Notes under the pieces: generated by a model
Databases searched by the model: none
What the model was told of the DNA's origin: nothing
What the model saw: the letters and a program-made list of their open reading frames with translations, nothing else
Translations under genes and position numbers: made by a program
Shown: positions 24,961 through 36,644 of the stretch, one piece after another
Layout of the letters: each line of letters begins with the position of its first letter
Position numbering within the stretch: the first letter of the stretch is position 1
Source: Nematostella vectensis
Taxonomy: Eukaryota > Cnidaria > Anthozoa > Actiniaria > Edwardsiidae
Length of the DNA: 64,000 nt
NCBI RefSeq assembly: GCF_932526225.1
Contig: NC_064044.1
Span: 13,765,453-13,829,452 of the forward strand
Reading direction: 5' to 3'

Positions 24961-25898
24961 GATGGACAATAAAATTGCATTTTACTGGCACGGGATGCTT
25001 TTTCAGGTATTTCCTGGCATGGGATGCTGGTTCAGGTATTTCCCAAACTCTAGTACGATGAGGATGCAATGTTTAGTTTAGTATTTTAATGCCTGCCTCT
25101 CCGTATGAGTTCTTGTCGACCCACAAGTGTTTGTCCACAAGTCAGGTAAAATAACTAACGAAGCGATATTCTCGCTGATATTTCGTTCCCCTTGTGTAGA
25201 AAAGATTCAAATAGCGCAAGTATCTATGTAGGCATACTCACATGCGGTTTACATCTGACAACGCGTCAATATAGATACAGACTGCTCCGTGAAATTACCA
25301 TCATGAGTGTGAGCTCAGAGCCGTAGCAGGCCACGTAAGATTGGGGGGTAACAATACAGAAACATTAAGATAATATTGGGGGCATAGCCGCGCCCCTACT
25401 GGAAATTTCCTTATAATGTTTAAATAAATATTGGGGTGCACATGCCCCCAGTGCCCCACCCTCTATTACGGCCCTGGATTTAGTCTGTAAGCACATTGTC
25501 ACTGAAGATGGTACCACGGGCCAGCGTCCAAACCGTTTCTTTTTCTCCCCTCCCCTATTGAAGTGCTAGTAGGGCGTGATCTGATACCTGTCCCAAACTC
25601 ACCAAATTCGGCGCACTGGTGCCAGACATCCTCACTGCCCCATTCATTTTGTCGGGTATCTGTCTAATATCTATGTGCCAAATTTGGTGGAATTTCGGGA
25701 ACGTAGCAAAGTATGATACATGCAACTAGCACCTTAATGCAGTGTGTTAAAGGAGACGGGACCTTTAGCGTCCTTATCCGAACAGACGAGAGATTCACAG
25801 TCCCCATGTAGAGAACCAAGTTTTTACACCTCAAAACGTTGGCCTAACCTGGTTTTCTGGTCCCTTGCTTGAAAGACAAAGCCCATACCATCACTGAG
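24961..25898. other. Intergenic interval
   Basis: No exon recognised. A weak inverted element (gccgtagcaggcc near 25320, ttacggccct near 25466) flanks repeated gggggcatagc-type sequence and may be another MITE. Confidence 0.45.
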
Positions 25899-27499
25899 CT
25901 ATCGAGGCTTTACGGAGTTGTTGACAATGTTTCTAATAGATAGCTCACTAGTGGTCTGTCTTGCCCTCCCACAAGGCAGCACAGCAAAGAGTTCTCGCCT
26001 GAACGTCTGGTTAACACTAATACATATCACAGGGTTGATTGCGTTACTGATGAAGGCAAAATATATAAAACACAGGTATCCCTCACGAGGTAGGTTGCCA
26101 TGCGTGAGAACATGGAGGAGCTCTATTGTAGTAACGGGAATCCAGCACCAGGTGAAACCCAGCACCATCGCGAATACGGCCCTCGTAACACGTACCTCGC
26201 GCACCGTCAGCGCCGCCCCGGGCACTACTCCCAGGATGCTATGCAGGCTGGGGTTAATCGAGATCACGTGGTTTCGCACGGACATGAATACACAGAAGTA
26301 GCACGAGTATATGAGTATCATCGGTCCAAATGTGTATATCACGCAGTTAACGATCACGTACCCATGTTGGGCGATGCCGTGGGACTTGTCAAACGTCATA
26401 AAGCACGTGGCTTTCCCGGGACGGAACACGAACGAGCTCCAGCCTGCAAATAACGGCGTTGCTATAACTACGATCGTGGTCACCATGGAAACGATGATCA
26501 TGTTTATTGATGATCTAATGGTGAAGTACTTCCGGTAGAGGTTTGGTCTGACCACCCGGAAGTAGCGATTGACGGCGGTCAGCGCCATGATGTGTAGAGA
26601 GGTCCACGCGAGGAGAAGAATGAGGAAGCCCTGCAAACGGCACACGGACACCCCGAACATCCAGCCACCACTGATCAATGAGCCTAGAGGGGGGTTAAAT
26701 GCATTTGGTTAGCCTATTGTAGCGAACACGATGTAGAGCCCTTCATCCAATCACCACAAGTGTGATGTAGAGCCCTACACAATCTGATACCCGACTCCAT
26801 ATGCCCCCCTTTCTCTTTCCCTTTCGCCGCTATGCCCATCTCCTTGTGGCATTTGGCGCTTTCTATGTTGGCTAGAAATGCACGAGCACACACAACCACA
26901 TACGAGAAGAATTTCTTGTTTTACTTGCAGTTGTAATCGATTTTTTTTTTCTAAAAAAAATATTATTATATATATGTGAGCGCAGGTACCCTGTCCTGGT
27001 ACCCTGAGGGAGAGGTCTAGTTTTGAGTATTTTGGAGTATTGTAGGTTTTGGTTCTTTCTGTCGCCATGAGTCAGTTGTTTACTTTGTTGAAAATAAGAA
27101 AAGACAACGCCAAAACATATAGTTGTCGTCTATAACAACATGTTTTTTTATTATGTTATACAAAAGCCATCAGAGCTGATTGATGATACAAAATATAAGC
27201 AATTTCAAACCGTGCTACCGGATATGACAGGATAAAAGAGACCCATTGCCATAGTTACCTGCCGTCCATGGCATCACTGCGAGTGCCATAAGCAGATCAC
27301 AGATCGCCAGCGCGCCGATGTAGGTGTTCGTTACTGTCCGAATAACGGGCCTCTTGTAGATGACAAGCAGTACAATGGCGTTCCCGGACACGGCGACAAG
27401 CTGGACACACAAAACCATAGACGACTCCAGAGCTACTCGGCCAGGGGACCTAGAGCCGAGGTCACGTGCTAGGGACTCCTCTTTAGACATTCTGCTCAT
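25899..27499 (-). CDS. Class A GPCR, melatonin-receptor-like (2 exons)
   Basis: Exons on the minus strand are 27499-27259 and 26683-25899, phase 1 junction, 341 residues. All seven TM segments can be traced: TM1 with GN (AVSGNAIVLLVIY), TM2 IGALAICDLLMALAVMP, TM3 with the conserved Cys and NRY in place of DRY (ALTAVNRYFRVVRP), TM6 FTWCWIP and TM7 with NAINPVI in place of NPxxY. NRY and this TM2 are usual in melatonin-receptor-like receptors, which are numerous in sea anemones, but the ligand cannot be told. The start is the first ATG of the frame. The intron (26684-27258) falls in the first extracellular loop. Confidence 0.88.
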
Positions 27500-27726
27500 G
27501 CGCAGTGGGAGGCTGGTGAAGTTTCTGTCAATAACCTATAGAATAAACAGATGGACCACTGCATTCAAATGTGTTTCACTACATTTAATGGCGTTTTGTT
27601 AGGCAGTATAAAGCATTTACTACGTAAACTAGAAATACTGTTGTAAACTGTGATTACATTGTACTCAATATCGCAATTCTGATTGGCTTAGAGCGCGCTA
27701 TACTTTGAGAATCACGCAATTTAGGG

Positions 27727-27925
27727 GTCTTCTATAATCAACTAGCAGATTAGTGGATTATCAGCTATCTTAGGTAATCAGCTATCCTAGGTAATCAGCT
27801 GTCTTGGGTAATCAGCTATCTAAGGTAATCAGTTATCTAATCAGCTATCTTGGGTAATCAGCTATCTAATCAGCTATTTTAGGTGATCAGCTATCTTGCG
27901 TAATCAGCTAACTTAGCTATCTTAT
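27727..27925. repeat. GTAATCAGCTATCTTAG minisatellite, left part
   Basis: The unit is about 17 bp (gtaatcagctatcttag). The same array resumes at 28540-28690 after about 600 bp of MITE sequence, so one array was split by insertions or expanded on both sides. Confidence 0.85.
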
Positions 27926-27927
27926 AT

Positions 27928-28346
27928 CCGAGAATTCTCGGGCCCGAAAAGGTTTTATTCTTTAAATTTGAAAATCTGGCTAATTCATATAAAATTGATG
28001 GTATCTAAATGTGTTGAAATATTGTCAAACATCGTATTTTACCACAAAGATTCATGAAAAGGATGATCCTCTTTATAGATTTATAGATTTTGGTCCTTTC
28101 CCGAACTTCTCACAGGCTTAAATATAAAGAAAGTTCTCGGGACCTCGCAGTCACCCGAGACTTTTCGGGTAACTTTTTGGCTTTAGCAAAACATCGAAAA
28201 TAGCCCTATTGAGCATAATCATTTGGAATACGAACCAAGTGAAAGTTAAAACTATTCTAAAACATGAAAGAGGTTCTCCAAAAGGAAAACATGAGAAATG
28301 TTGAGCCAAAATGCAAAATAAAGTTTTCGGGCCCGAGAATTCTCGG
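27928..28346. mobile_element. MITE with CCGAGAATTCTCGGGCCCG ends
   Basis: The inverted ends are ccgagaattctcgggcccg + aaaa and its complement, perfect over about 23 bp. The interior is AT-rich with no ORF. Confidence 0.85.
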
Positions 28347-28350
28347 GTGT

Positions 28351-28508
28351 CAGGGGCGTAGCCAGGGGGGTGGCCCAGGGAGCCAAGGACCCCCTTCTAG
28401 CAGCCAAAAATACAGTAAATGTATGAGACATCATCTTAATTACAGCGGAAAATGCCTTGAAATGACCTTTTGGGCCCCCTTCTGTTAAAAATACTGGCTA
28501 CGCCGCTG
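28351..28508. mobile_element. CAGGGGCGTAGCCAG MITE, 158 bp
   Basis: The left end caggggcgtagccag and right end ctggctacgccgctg are inverted, with GTGT-like flanks. It is a reverse-oriented relative of 35207-35316, sharing internal aaatacagtaaatg. It abuts the right end of the MITE at 27928-28346. Confidence 0.85.
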
Positions 28509-28539
28509 TGTGTTTCGAGAAACGGGCGCCAGCTGTCTT

Positions 28540-28689
28540 ATCCGCTATCTTAGGTAATCAGCTACTTTAGGTAATCAGCTATCTAGGGTAATCAGCTATC
28601 TTAGGTAATCAGCTATCTAGGGTAATCAGCTACTTTAGGTAATCAGCTACTTTAGGTAATCAGCTACTTTAGGTAATCAGCTATCTTAG
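28540..28689. repeat. GTAATCAGCTATCTTAG minisatellite, right part
   Basis: About nine units of the 17-bp repeat seen at 27727-27925. The 5'-truncated LINE begins directly at its right edge. Confidence 0.85.
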
Positions 28690-29594
28690 GTGATGCGCTG
28701 GGTTGCAGTCTTTCTACAAGGGCGTTCGCAGTCTGTTTGCCTCGATGGTAAAACATCTTCCTCGCAACTACTTAACGGGGGAATCCCCCAGGGTACCAGG
28801 CTTGGGCCCATTCTCTTCTGTGTAATGGTCAATGACTTGGTAATGACGTGGCCCCCGCGGGCTAAGTTCGTGGACGATTTGACTGTTCTTTAGGTGGTAC
28901 CTAGGAACTCACCACCCCTCCTAGGACACATTGTTAACGACATTCAAGCATATGCCCTAAAGAATAACATGCGCCTTAATCCATCAAAGTGCAAAGAAAT
29001 GTCCGTTAGCTTCTTAAACTATGATAGTTGCAGTTGGCAGCCCATGGCCGTAGGCGGCAATACCATCGATCGGGTGCAGTCGTTCAAGCTGCTTGGCGTT
29101 CTCATATCGTGTGACTTGACATGGTTGCGCACTGCGACTTCATAATTCAGAAGGCTAACAAAAGGCTTTATGCTCTATGAGTACTTAAGAAATGCGGCCT
29201 GGATGCCATAGAGCTGATAACAGTCTACCGGTCACTTATCAGATCGGTCATTGAATATGCGTCTGCAGCCTTTGCGAACCTTCCAAATTATCTGTCTGAC
29301 GCCCTAGAGAATGTTCAGAGGCGTGCGCTCAAGATCGCTTTCCCAGGTAGTAGTTATGAGGGCTCACTCACGCTTGCAAAGCTTCCAACGTTGCACGAGC
29401 GAAGAAATATTGCATGCCAGCGATTCGTTTCCAGAATCAAACCAGAGAATCCTCTTTTTCCTATCATTAAAGGGCGTCGCATTACGCATGATCCAGGTTA
29501 TAATCTCAGATCTAAATCTAAATCTTATCAGAGGCCTACTAATACGAGTCGTTTCAACGAGTTCGTTACTGTTAAATATGCTAATTACATTTGA
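28690..29594 (+). pseudogene. Inactive non-LTR retrotransposon (LINE) RT fragment
   Basis: In order: GGIPQGTRLGPILFCVMVND and the catalytic-box variant AKFVDDLTVL, then LNPSKCKEM...FKLLGVLISCDLTW, then a thumb/C-terminal part including YRSLIRSVIEYASAAF and LENVQRRALKIAF. These are the order and motifs of a LINE reverse transcriptase. It is dead: an in-frame TAG at 28891, a frameshift near 29125 and a TGA near 29176. The 5' half (endonuclease) is missing. An (ATT)n tail at about 29676-29698 is usual for CR1/L2-like 3' ends; the clade is a guess. Confidence 0.88.
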
Positions 29595-29699
29595 TTAATT
29601 GTACTTTATTGTATTGCTTACTTGTATCTCTGACTCACCTGTAATCCAGTCTATACTGCGAAAGGTTGAATTAAACTCATTATTATTATTATTATTAAA

Positions 29700-32584
29700 T
29701 ATATTTTGGGATTTATTGTTATCGTATCTTGAAGTCCCTATTAATTATTCTGAATATCACAAATACCTTTTTTCAGCCCTTCGAAAAATCAATTTTCCTT
29801 GCATCTGCTTCAATCATTTACTTTATATCTACCTCCTATTGTTCGAACTTTTCATAATTCGAATTCCCGCTCTGGTGTTATTATTTTTACCGTTCCAGTA
29901 ATTTTCTACAACTTTTTACCACGGTAACTTTCAGAAAAGTTACTTTTTTCTATAATTGTCTTGCATAATTCTCGAAACATTGAGCAATTAGAATACATTT
30001 GTGATCTTCCTTTGACTTATCCTCTTTTTCTGTCATCCATTTTTACCGATGGAAGAATAATAATAAGGGAATTAAAAAAACAAAATGATCCTACGTACCA
30101 GTTTTACCAGAACTTACCTTGTATCCTTTCTCTTGTACCCTTTTTTTACCAAGAAAACAATGAAGTTCCCCAAACTGGTAGCCGACTCGGCTCTGGTTAG
30201 ATAGCACGACTGTTAGGGTTTTTGATTGATTTGAAAACAATTAAAGAAAGTAAGGTACGAAATATGACCTTGAGAAATAAACGAAACGATTTATTTCAAT
30301 TAAAATGTCGGATTAGTTGCGGAGAAACCTTCAGTGCAGAATAGAGAATGCCTGGCATATCAAGAGATTAAATAGATAAGATCCAATCTAGTTACTCATC
30401 AGCAAAAATACATCTCTCAAAATTTTATAGAACATGGGAATTGACATGGCGCGCAAAAATAGCCGAATCCCCTCCCCCAAGGGAGCCGAAGTCTTTCATT
30501 TGGGGACCAACCACTTGATATATGATTATTTGCTTGATATTAAAAAACATGTCATCCTTAACTTGACAGCACAGCGCGTTCCAGAGAAAAAAATCGAGCA
30601 AGAAAAAAAAGTTTACTACCCATTTAAATACTCAGTTCCTTATTTAGCTTTGTTTATGTTCCCAGGGTGAAAACGGTTGAAAACCTTACGCGGACTCAAG
30701 CCTACGGAGTTTTTGGATTAAAATTGCACGCATATCATAGGCCGGCAGCGTACATAATATACATAATGGAAGTTTTCCGAAGTCCTCGGTAATCAAATTA
30801 TTCAGTTAGACTGGCCTCCAAAACCACATAAGAAAAGAGTTTCTCGTTAAATTTCCCGTTTTTTTATCTTCGATTTCTTTCGTTAAAAAAAAAATAAGTG
30901 GGGTAATAGAAATTGGATGTCATCAGATAACAGCACTAAAAAGACGCCGTTTTTATTGGAAATAACAACAAACATCATAGCTTATTGAGAGTAAATAAAA
31001 AAATATTAAGTAAAACCGGTTTGCAGGTTTGCAGCCGTTTGAAGTAAGGAAATAAGATGAGTAATCTTCTACAGAAAAACAAACAGTTTACGACTCACCT
31101 TTCAGCTTTTCATTAGATAGATGTCCTGTCGTCGATATATTGTCTCTTCTTTTAAGTTCCTTGGGACCTAAGTCAAGAATATCAAAACGAACGACAGAAG
31201 CATTCTATTCTAGTTAGGTATCATTTTCCGAAAGTCTCCCAAGAAATAGTCGTCACATAAAACAGAACAAACAAAACGATTTTTAGTTCATTAACACATT
31301 CACAGGACACTCCGGCTGGAAAATGCAATAAAGGGATGAGCTTAAATTGTAATGCTAATTTCTTTAGTTGCTATCGTCAGGAAGGTATGATTGGCTGATA
31401 CTAGTCTGTGTGCAATCAAAGATACTTGTCTGTGTGCAATGACAGACAGTAGAACTATTGAGTGAAATAAATAGTAATAACAGATTTTTTATTTGGAACC
31501 AAAGCTTGTTATGACTTGTATACATCAACTTTATAGAGCAATTTTATAGACGCGAAGATAACAATCCATCAGCTTTATTATACAAATTTGACTATTGTCT
31601 TTTGGTGAGAATCTTTTTAATAAAGTTTGGTTGATGGGAAAACCACTGGAAAAGCAGAGATTTCAAGGCCCAAAACAACCTTCGAAGGGGCAGTCATATT
31701 CTAAGTAGAAATGTTACAGTTACTGTAAGAACGGCTCAAGGTGAAATTGTGAGATACTCTACGTACGCCACGTTCTTCCAGAAGCACCACAAAATTATAT
31801 AACCGTATGAGTGTAGGGCGCACATATGTAATAAACACTAGCAAATGTAAAACAAATGTTGCTCACAAATGTAATAAACCCACAATTCTGAAAACGAGTG
31901 TAATACAAAAAAATAAGAGGATTTGGCACTTTGCCAAAAAGAAAAATATATGTAAATAAGATTTCAGCTGGGGAGGAGCTTTTGATGCTATTTTCCATTT
32001 CTGTTTTAACAATAACGAGCATTGTATATATCTGAAAATGGCAAAATTTTCACAGGGGAGAATGCCCCCAGACCCCCTATACAATAGCATTTACACCCCT
32101 GAAAAATGGGCTCGAAAAAAACACTTCTCCTGCCTTGGTGGTGTTTAAGACCAGTTTCGCCGCCCCTTCATGGGAATGCCTAAGTCATTCCCCCCCCCCC
32201 CCCCCCCTCACACACAAAAATTTGAAACAGCAACATTCAGGTCATATTCCGGTTAACAAAATGTAAAGCATACCGTTTCACCAATCTGAAAAATTAGTAA
32301 GGGAGGGGGGGACTTTGGCATGCATTGAAATTCGCAAATCCAGTGATGCAATTTAATATGAACCAAAACCACAAAGGATAAAAAAAGTAGAAGCCACATT
32401 TTAGGAGATAATGGTTTTCACCGCGAACGGAACGCAAGTTTATGAAAGTGAAAACGGATGGCGTGTCACATTCATTCTATTTTGTAGGGGGTCTGGGGTT
32501 CTCCCCAGAAAAAAAATTGAAATTCCAGACTTTTAGGAGGCTCAGAAATTGATCAGAATATTTGTTATTAAAAATATTGGCGCG
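29700..32584. other. Gene-poor AT-rich interval
   Basis: Short ORFs (29961-30200, 30434-30670 plus; 31795-32090 minus) show no domain or splice support. Near 32100-32210 is a C run and degenerate element sequence. No gene recognised. Confidence 0.5.
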
Positions 32585-32940
32585 ATTTTAAACACGAACG
32601 CACACTGTAAAAGGGACTTGCCTTAGGCAAGCTGTCATTCGTTATTTCACTTCATGAGTGCAGAGCTCCGTAGAGAAAAGCCAGAAAGTATTATAGATTT
32701 CAAAATTGTCCAAAAACGCACCTTTTCTTGTAACAGGATCGAAAAATAGTGAGTATAAGATAGGTTTATTGAAGTGATGAATATTCAAATTAGTTTTTTA
32801 CGCGCGCGCGTGTTTGATTTCTCAATGACAATTTTTGTTCTTGTTTTTGTAGAGAATTGACTTTAAACGCTTTCCCGTTATGCCTTAAAGTTCTTTAACA
32901 TTCTCTTGTACTTTGAAGGAAGGCTTTACTTTTTGCTATG
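32585..32940 (+). repeat. Interspersed repeat, uninterrupted copy
   Basis: The opposite-orientation counterpart of 24235-24960. It has cttgccttaggcaagctgtc at 32620 and cattctcttgtactttgaa at 32900, and lacks the 340-bp MITE. Confidence 0.75.
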
Positions 32941-33534
32941 TTTTCTTCTGGCCGTTTTAGAGGTCAGCAATTCATAGATCCGACGCGCGCACGGATATCC
33001 AATCAGAATACAGCAAATAGAAGCCAGCGAAGTGCAACCTAAAGTGTCCCACAAAAGTCCCACAAATTGTACAACATGTCGGATGAGGTCAGTGAGTCCT
33101 GCTCGGATTTATCTAAAATACATACGTTTATAGGGTTTTTTTCTGCGACTTGGTCACCTAACATGATGGAAACTTGATTTGTTGTCCAAGCTTGGTGAAA
33201 ATCTTGTAGAGAAGCATAGAAATAGATAACTTCAAGTTTGGTTGTTGAATGGAAAAGACACACATCCAGCTCGAAATAAGAAATCTTGGTAACGATATGA
33301 TAAAGCGGTGTTCTCTTCGGTAGGAACTATGTGTTTATGTGCTTTTAAAGCTATTTTTGTCGACTTGCAGTGATTCAAGTGCGGGGAAATGTAGATAAGT
33401 AATGGAGAATGCCGAATTCGCTTTTATCGGCAAATATCAAGATTTACAGCAATAATACAAACGACAGTCTCATTCTTATATGTTATTGAAGTAAACCTAG
33501 GATAATATCCATATTCTTCAAGACGTTTGGTTAC

Positions 33535-33610
33535 TTTCGGTCGTAGAACTACCATTTGCAAATCGCCATTTGCCATTTGCACTGACAACCTTTATTGAAA
33601 TAGGTGTGTA
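33535..33610 (+). repeat. Dispersed repeat 'tttcggtcgtaga', copy 3
   Basis: Shares tttcggtcgtagaa, catttgc and aaataggtgtg with 11437-11502. The stretch to 34265 has many tcgcgaaaat motifs but no gene. Confidence 0.5.
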
Positions 33611-34265
33611 CATAGTACTGTAAGGGGTTGATTTGGACTTGTATTTATAGATTTTTATGAAACTAAATTTAGCCCACGCAACTTTTTGTTACAAATTGTT
33701 TAAGTTTTGATGATTACAGCGCATTTAAATTCCAATTGTTTTCCTTGATTTTATTATTTTAAAAATCGCGAAATCGCGAAAATAAAGTGATCTGTATTTT
33801 ACGAAAATAGGAAAATCGCGAAAAAAAGTGTCGCAAAATATCGCCATCTCAAAATCGCGATATTTTGACGTCGCGAAAATTAAGTGTAATAAGGTAATTA
33901 TCGATTTTCCAAAAAAAATTATATTGTAACTATAATCTGTGTAAGATTGTTCAGTTACTCACGGTGTTTAACAACTAGACTCTGTGTTTAACAAAATCTG
34001 TCAAGTCAAAATATCGATTAACTTAACTGTACGCGTGTGATGTCTTGAGTTTTTCTCTTTTTGTTGATAGACAGAATCAGTAATATCGTTGTGTCGAAGT
34101 CAAAATTACGCTCGGGAGAACAGATTTGAATCGTAAAATCGAGAACATCGAGAACATTTCTTACACATTTCACTGTATTTTCGCCGACAGGAATCCCGAA
34201 ACTACGAAAACAGTAATTTCCAAATAAATCCACTGGAGAAAAAGAACGCCATCGTAAAATCGAGA

Positions 34266-34894
34266 TTATCGTAAAATCCAGTATCTTAAAATCCAGGTTC
34301 CACTGTATTGATCTCTTACTATAAATGGCGGTAGCGTTGGACGATTCTCGAACCGACACTCCTTGAAGCTTTCTTCGCACTGACTTCTTCCAGTATCATC
34401 AGAAGTGCCGTTCAGACAGAGACGCAAATTCTGTTTGCATTTTTCCTGTAAACAACATAACACTTTATTCAGTGAATGTCGATAAATTACTTTGACAAGG
34501 CAATTCAGGCATTGGTCTTTTAGGTAAAGCGCCAACGCGTTTGAGCACGGCAAGATGGCAAAGAGCCAACTGTGTTGAAAAGACTAACGCGGTGTTTATT
34601 GCAGGTACTTATGCTAAAAGAACTGCAACAGGTTTGAGATAGACCATGACGAGAAAGCAAAAGGAGGGAGGGGAAGGACTCGGTAAAAACATGGGCAAAA
34701 GAAAAAAAAAAAAAACCGAGCATATACTAATGAAACCAATGGTCTTATGGACCACCAGCACGGTAGATATTCCACAGGCTTACCATATCCTCATCTTCCA
34801 TCAATATCTCGTCCATCAACTCTTCCATCTCGTCTTCAGCTCTGAGGAGAGCTACGCAAGAAGCCAGCATCAAGCAGATAAGCACATACCTCAT
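34266..34894 (-). CDS. Small secreted cysteine-containing protein (2 exons)
   Basis: Exon 1 (34894-34784, 37 codons) encodes a clear signal peptide, MRYVLICLMLASCVALLRA, then a very acidic stretch EDEMEELMDEILMEDEDM, and ends at a good donor (gtaagc). Exon 2 starts after a polypyrimidine/CAG at 34445, in phase 0, with EKCKQNLRLCLNGTSDD and SQCEESFKECRFE. The four cysteines are spaced C-x6-C and C-x6-C, with one sequon (NGT). Read through, exon 2 stops at 34266 (96 residues); alternatively a donor (gtaaga) after 34320 would lead to an unseen third exon. The last 15 or so codons of the read-through form look like repeat DNA. Signal, acidic propeptide-like part and Cys-rich end resemble a processed secreted peptide. 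I do not recognise the family. Confidence 0.6.
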
Positions 34895-35206
34895 CTGGAT
34901 TCAGTACCACTGTAGTCGATGTTGATGCTGGACTAACGTGTGACTTACACTTGACTAGCCGACTACTGAGCTAATAAACTCTCAGTATACTTGGTTTTCA
35001 TGTGCGCCATGAACTAAAACACCCACTTGTCGCGGTGGTAAATTTCTATTGTCCGTCCAGCATACCTTTCGTTCGTTTGTTCAATTTGCATCCCTCAATG
35101 TTTGACTAGGTATGGCCCTGGGGTGGTTTTGTTGACCTTTATGTTATACCACTTGTATTTATGCGATTTACTGCTTCTACAAATTGAATGCATTTCTCTT
35201 CGTTAC

Positions 35207-35316
35207 CAGCGGCGTAGCCAGAGTTTTTAACAGGATTTTTAACATTTACTGTATTTCTGGTTGCTAGAAGGGGGGGGGGGGGGGGGGCTTGGGCCATCCC
35301 CCTGGCTACGCCCCTG
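35207..35316. mobile_element. CAGCGGCGTAGCCAG MITE, 110 bp
   Basis: The inverted ends cagcggcgtagccag and ctggctacgcccctg enclose ttaacatttactgtattt and a G run. Same family as 28351-28508. Confidence 0.85.
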
Positions 35317-36644
35317 GTGACGTATCTACAGCGACTATTTCCCGAAGAGCAGCAGTTTCGACTAACAGCATCAAACAATAGAAAGGAATTCCACTTAACC
35401 TCGAAGAATTGTTTTCCCGCAGCAACACAACCAACACCCATCGTCTCTATCTCTCACCAGGACTATTTGATACAAAGAATTACACCTTTTGCTGTTCAAT
35501 AACGGGAAAGGGGCATTCATTTGTGCCAAACGTTGTATCGTTAATGTGCATTGTACGTTCATCAACATCGCACAAAGCATCCTTAGCATGACTCGACTTT
35601 CAATAACAATGCTTGAATATGCGCGAACATTCAATAGCATCAACGGACAATCAATAACGCAATTTGACATTCATTCGGGATGGAATGAACATTCTTTTGC
35701 ATGCAATCGGAAATTCAATTACACGTTTGGACAATCAGTAGCGTTTATTGACAATCAGTTATAAAAAATAGAAAATTCATTAGTGCTTTTAACATAAACA
35801 AAGACAATCAATAAGTCTTTTCAGACAATCATGTTCTTCAATGTGACATTCATCAATGTGGTTTGACAACCATTTATCCAATTTAAACCAAACAACAAGG
35901 AAAAATTAAATTTAATTAGAGTTACTATTTTCTCTTTTCTTTAAACAGTGGGCTCCTAAAATTAAGATAAATATAGAACTAAAAATAATTTTTAACAAAA
36001 AAACAAGACAAACAAACAACACTTTTTGTGAAGGGTTTATAAAAGCAAAAACATTTATACTCACTCGTTCGCTATAGAAAAACAGAAAACGTTTGTATGA
36101 GAAATGCCGCCAAGAAACCCCTCGAACGCGGGGAAGAGGGGAGAGAGGGCGTACCGCCAAGTATGTGGTCAAATTGGAAGAAATATCACAGTCACTTTGG
36201 CTATTTCGCCCACTAACGGTCTTATCTTCCACTTTTCTATCATCGGGGGAATGAAAAACATCCGATCAGAAAAGTAGGGGGGGGGGGGGGGGGGGAGGGA
36301 GGGTAGGCGCCTCCCCGTCTGCCGCCCTGAAAGCCTCTCGAGTTTAATGGAATGATATACAAAAGCGTGCCTTTTTGAGAAGTCAAAACAATGTTAACAG
36401 CTTCCAATATAGATTATCTCATTCGATATACCACACATGATTACTGACAATTTTAAAAACAACAAACTATAGCTGTAGAATTTTCAAATTTCCTTGTACA
36501 ATATTTTTGACGCCCATTGATGGAAATTGCTTGATATTCTGTCGAAAAATTATCTTAATAGTCAGCAGCAATCATTTGCATTTGAGCCTAAAAGCAAACA
36601 ACAGTAGCGCCTTTGTTTCTAGAACTCAAAGCAATCGGCTACAA
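35317..36644. other. Intergenic interval
   Basis: It holds a degenerate repeat rich in acaatcaata and gacattcat (35560-35880) and a G run at 36274-36294. The ORFs here overlap one another on both strands and lack domain signals. Confidence 0.45.

Noticed and set aside
25918..26538. Forward ORFs across the GPCR exon
   Set aside because: Antisense shadows of the 7-TM coding exon at 25899-26683.
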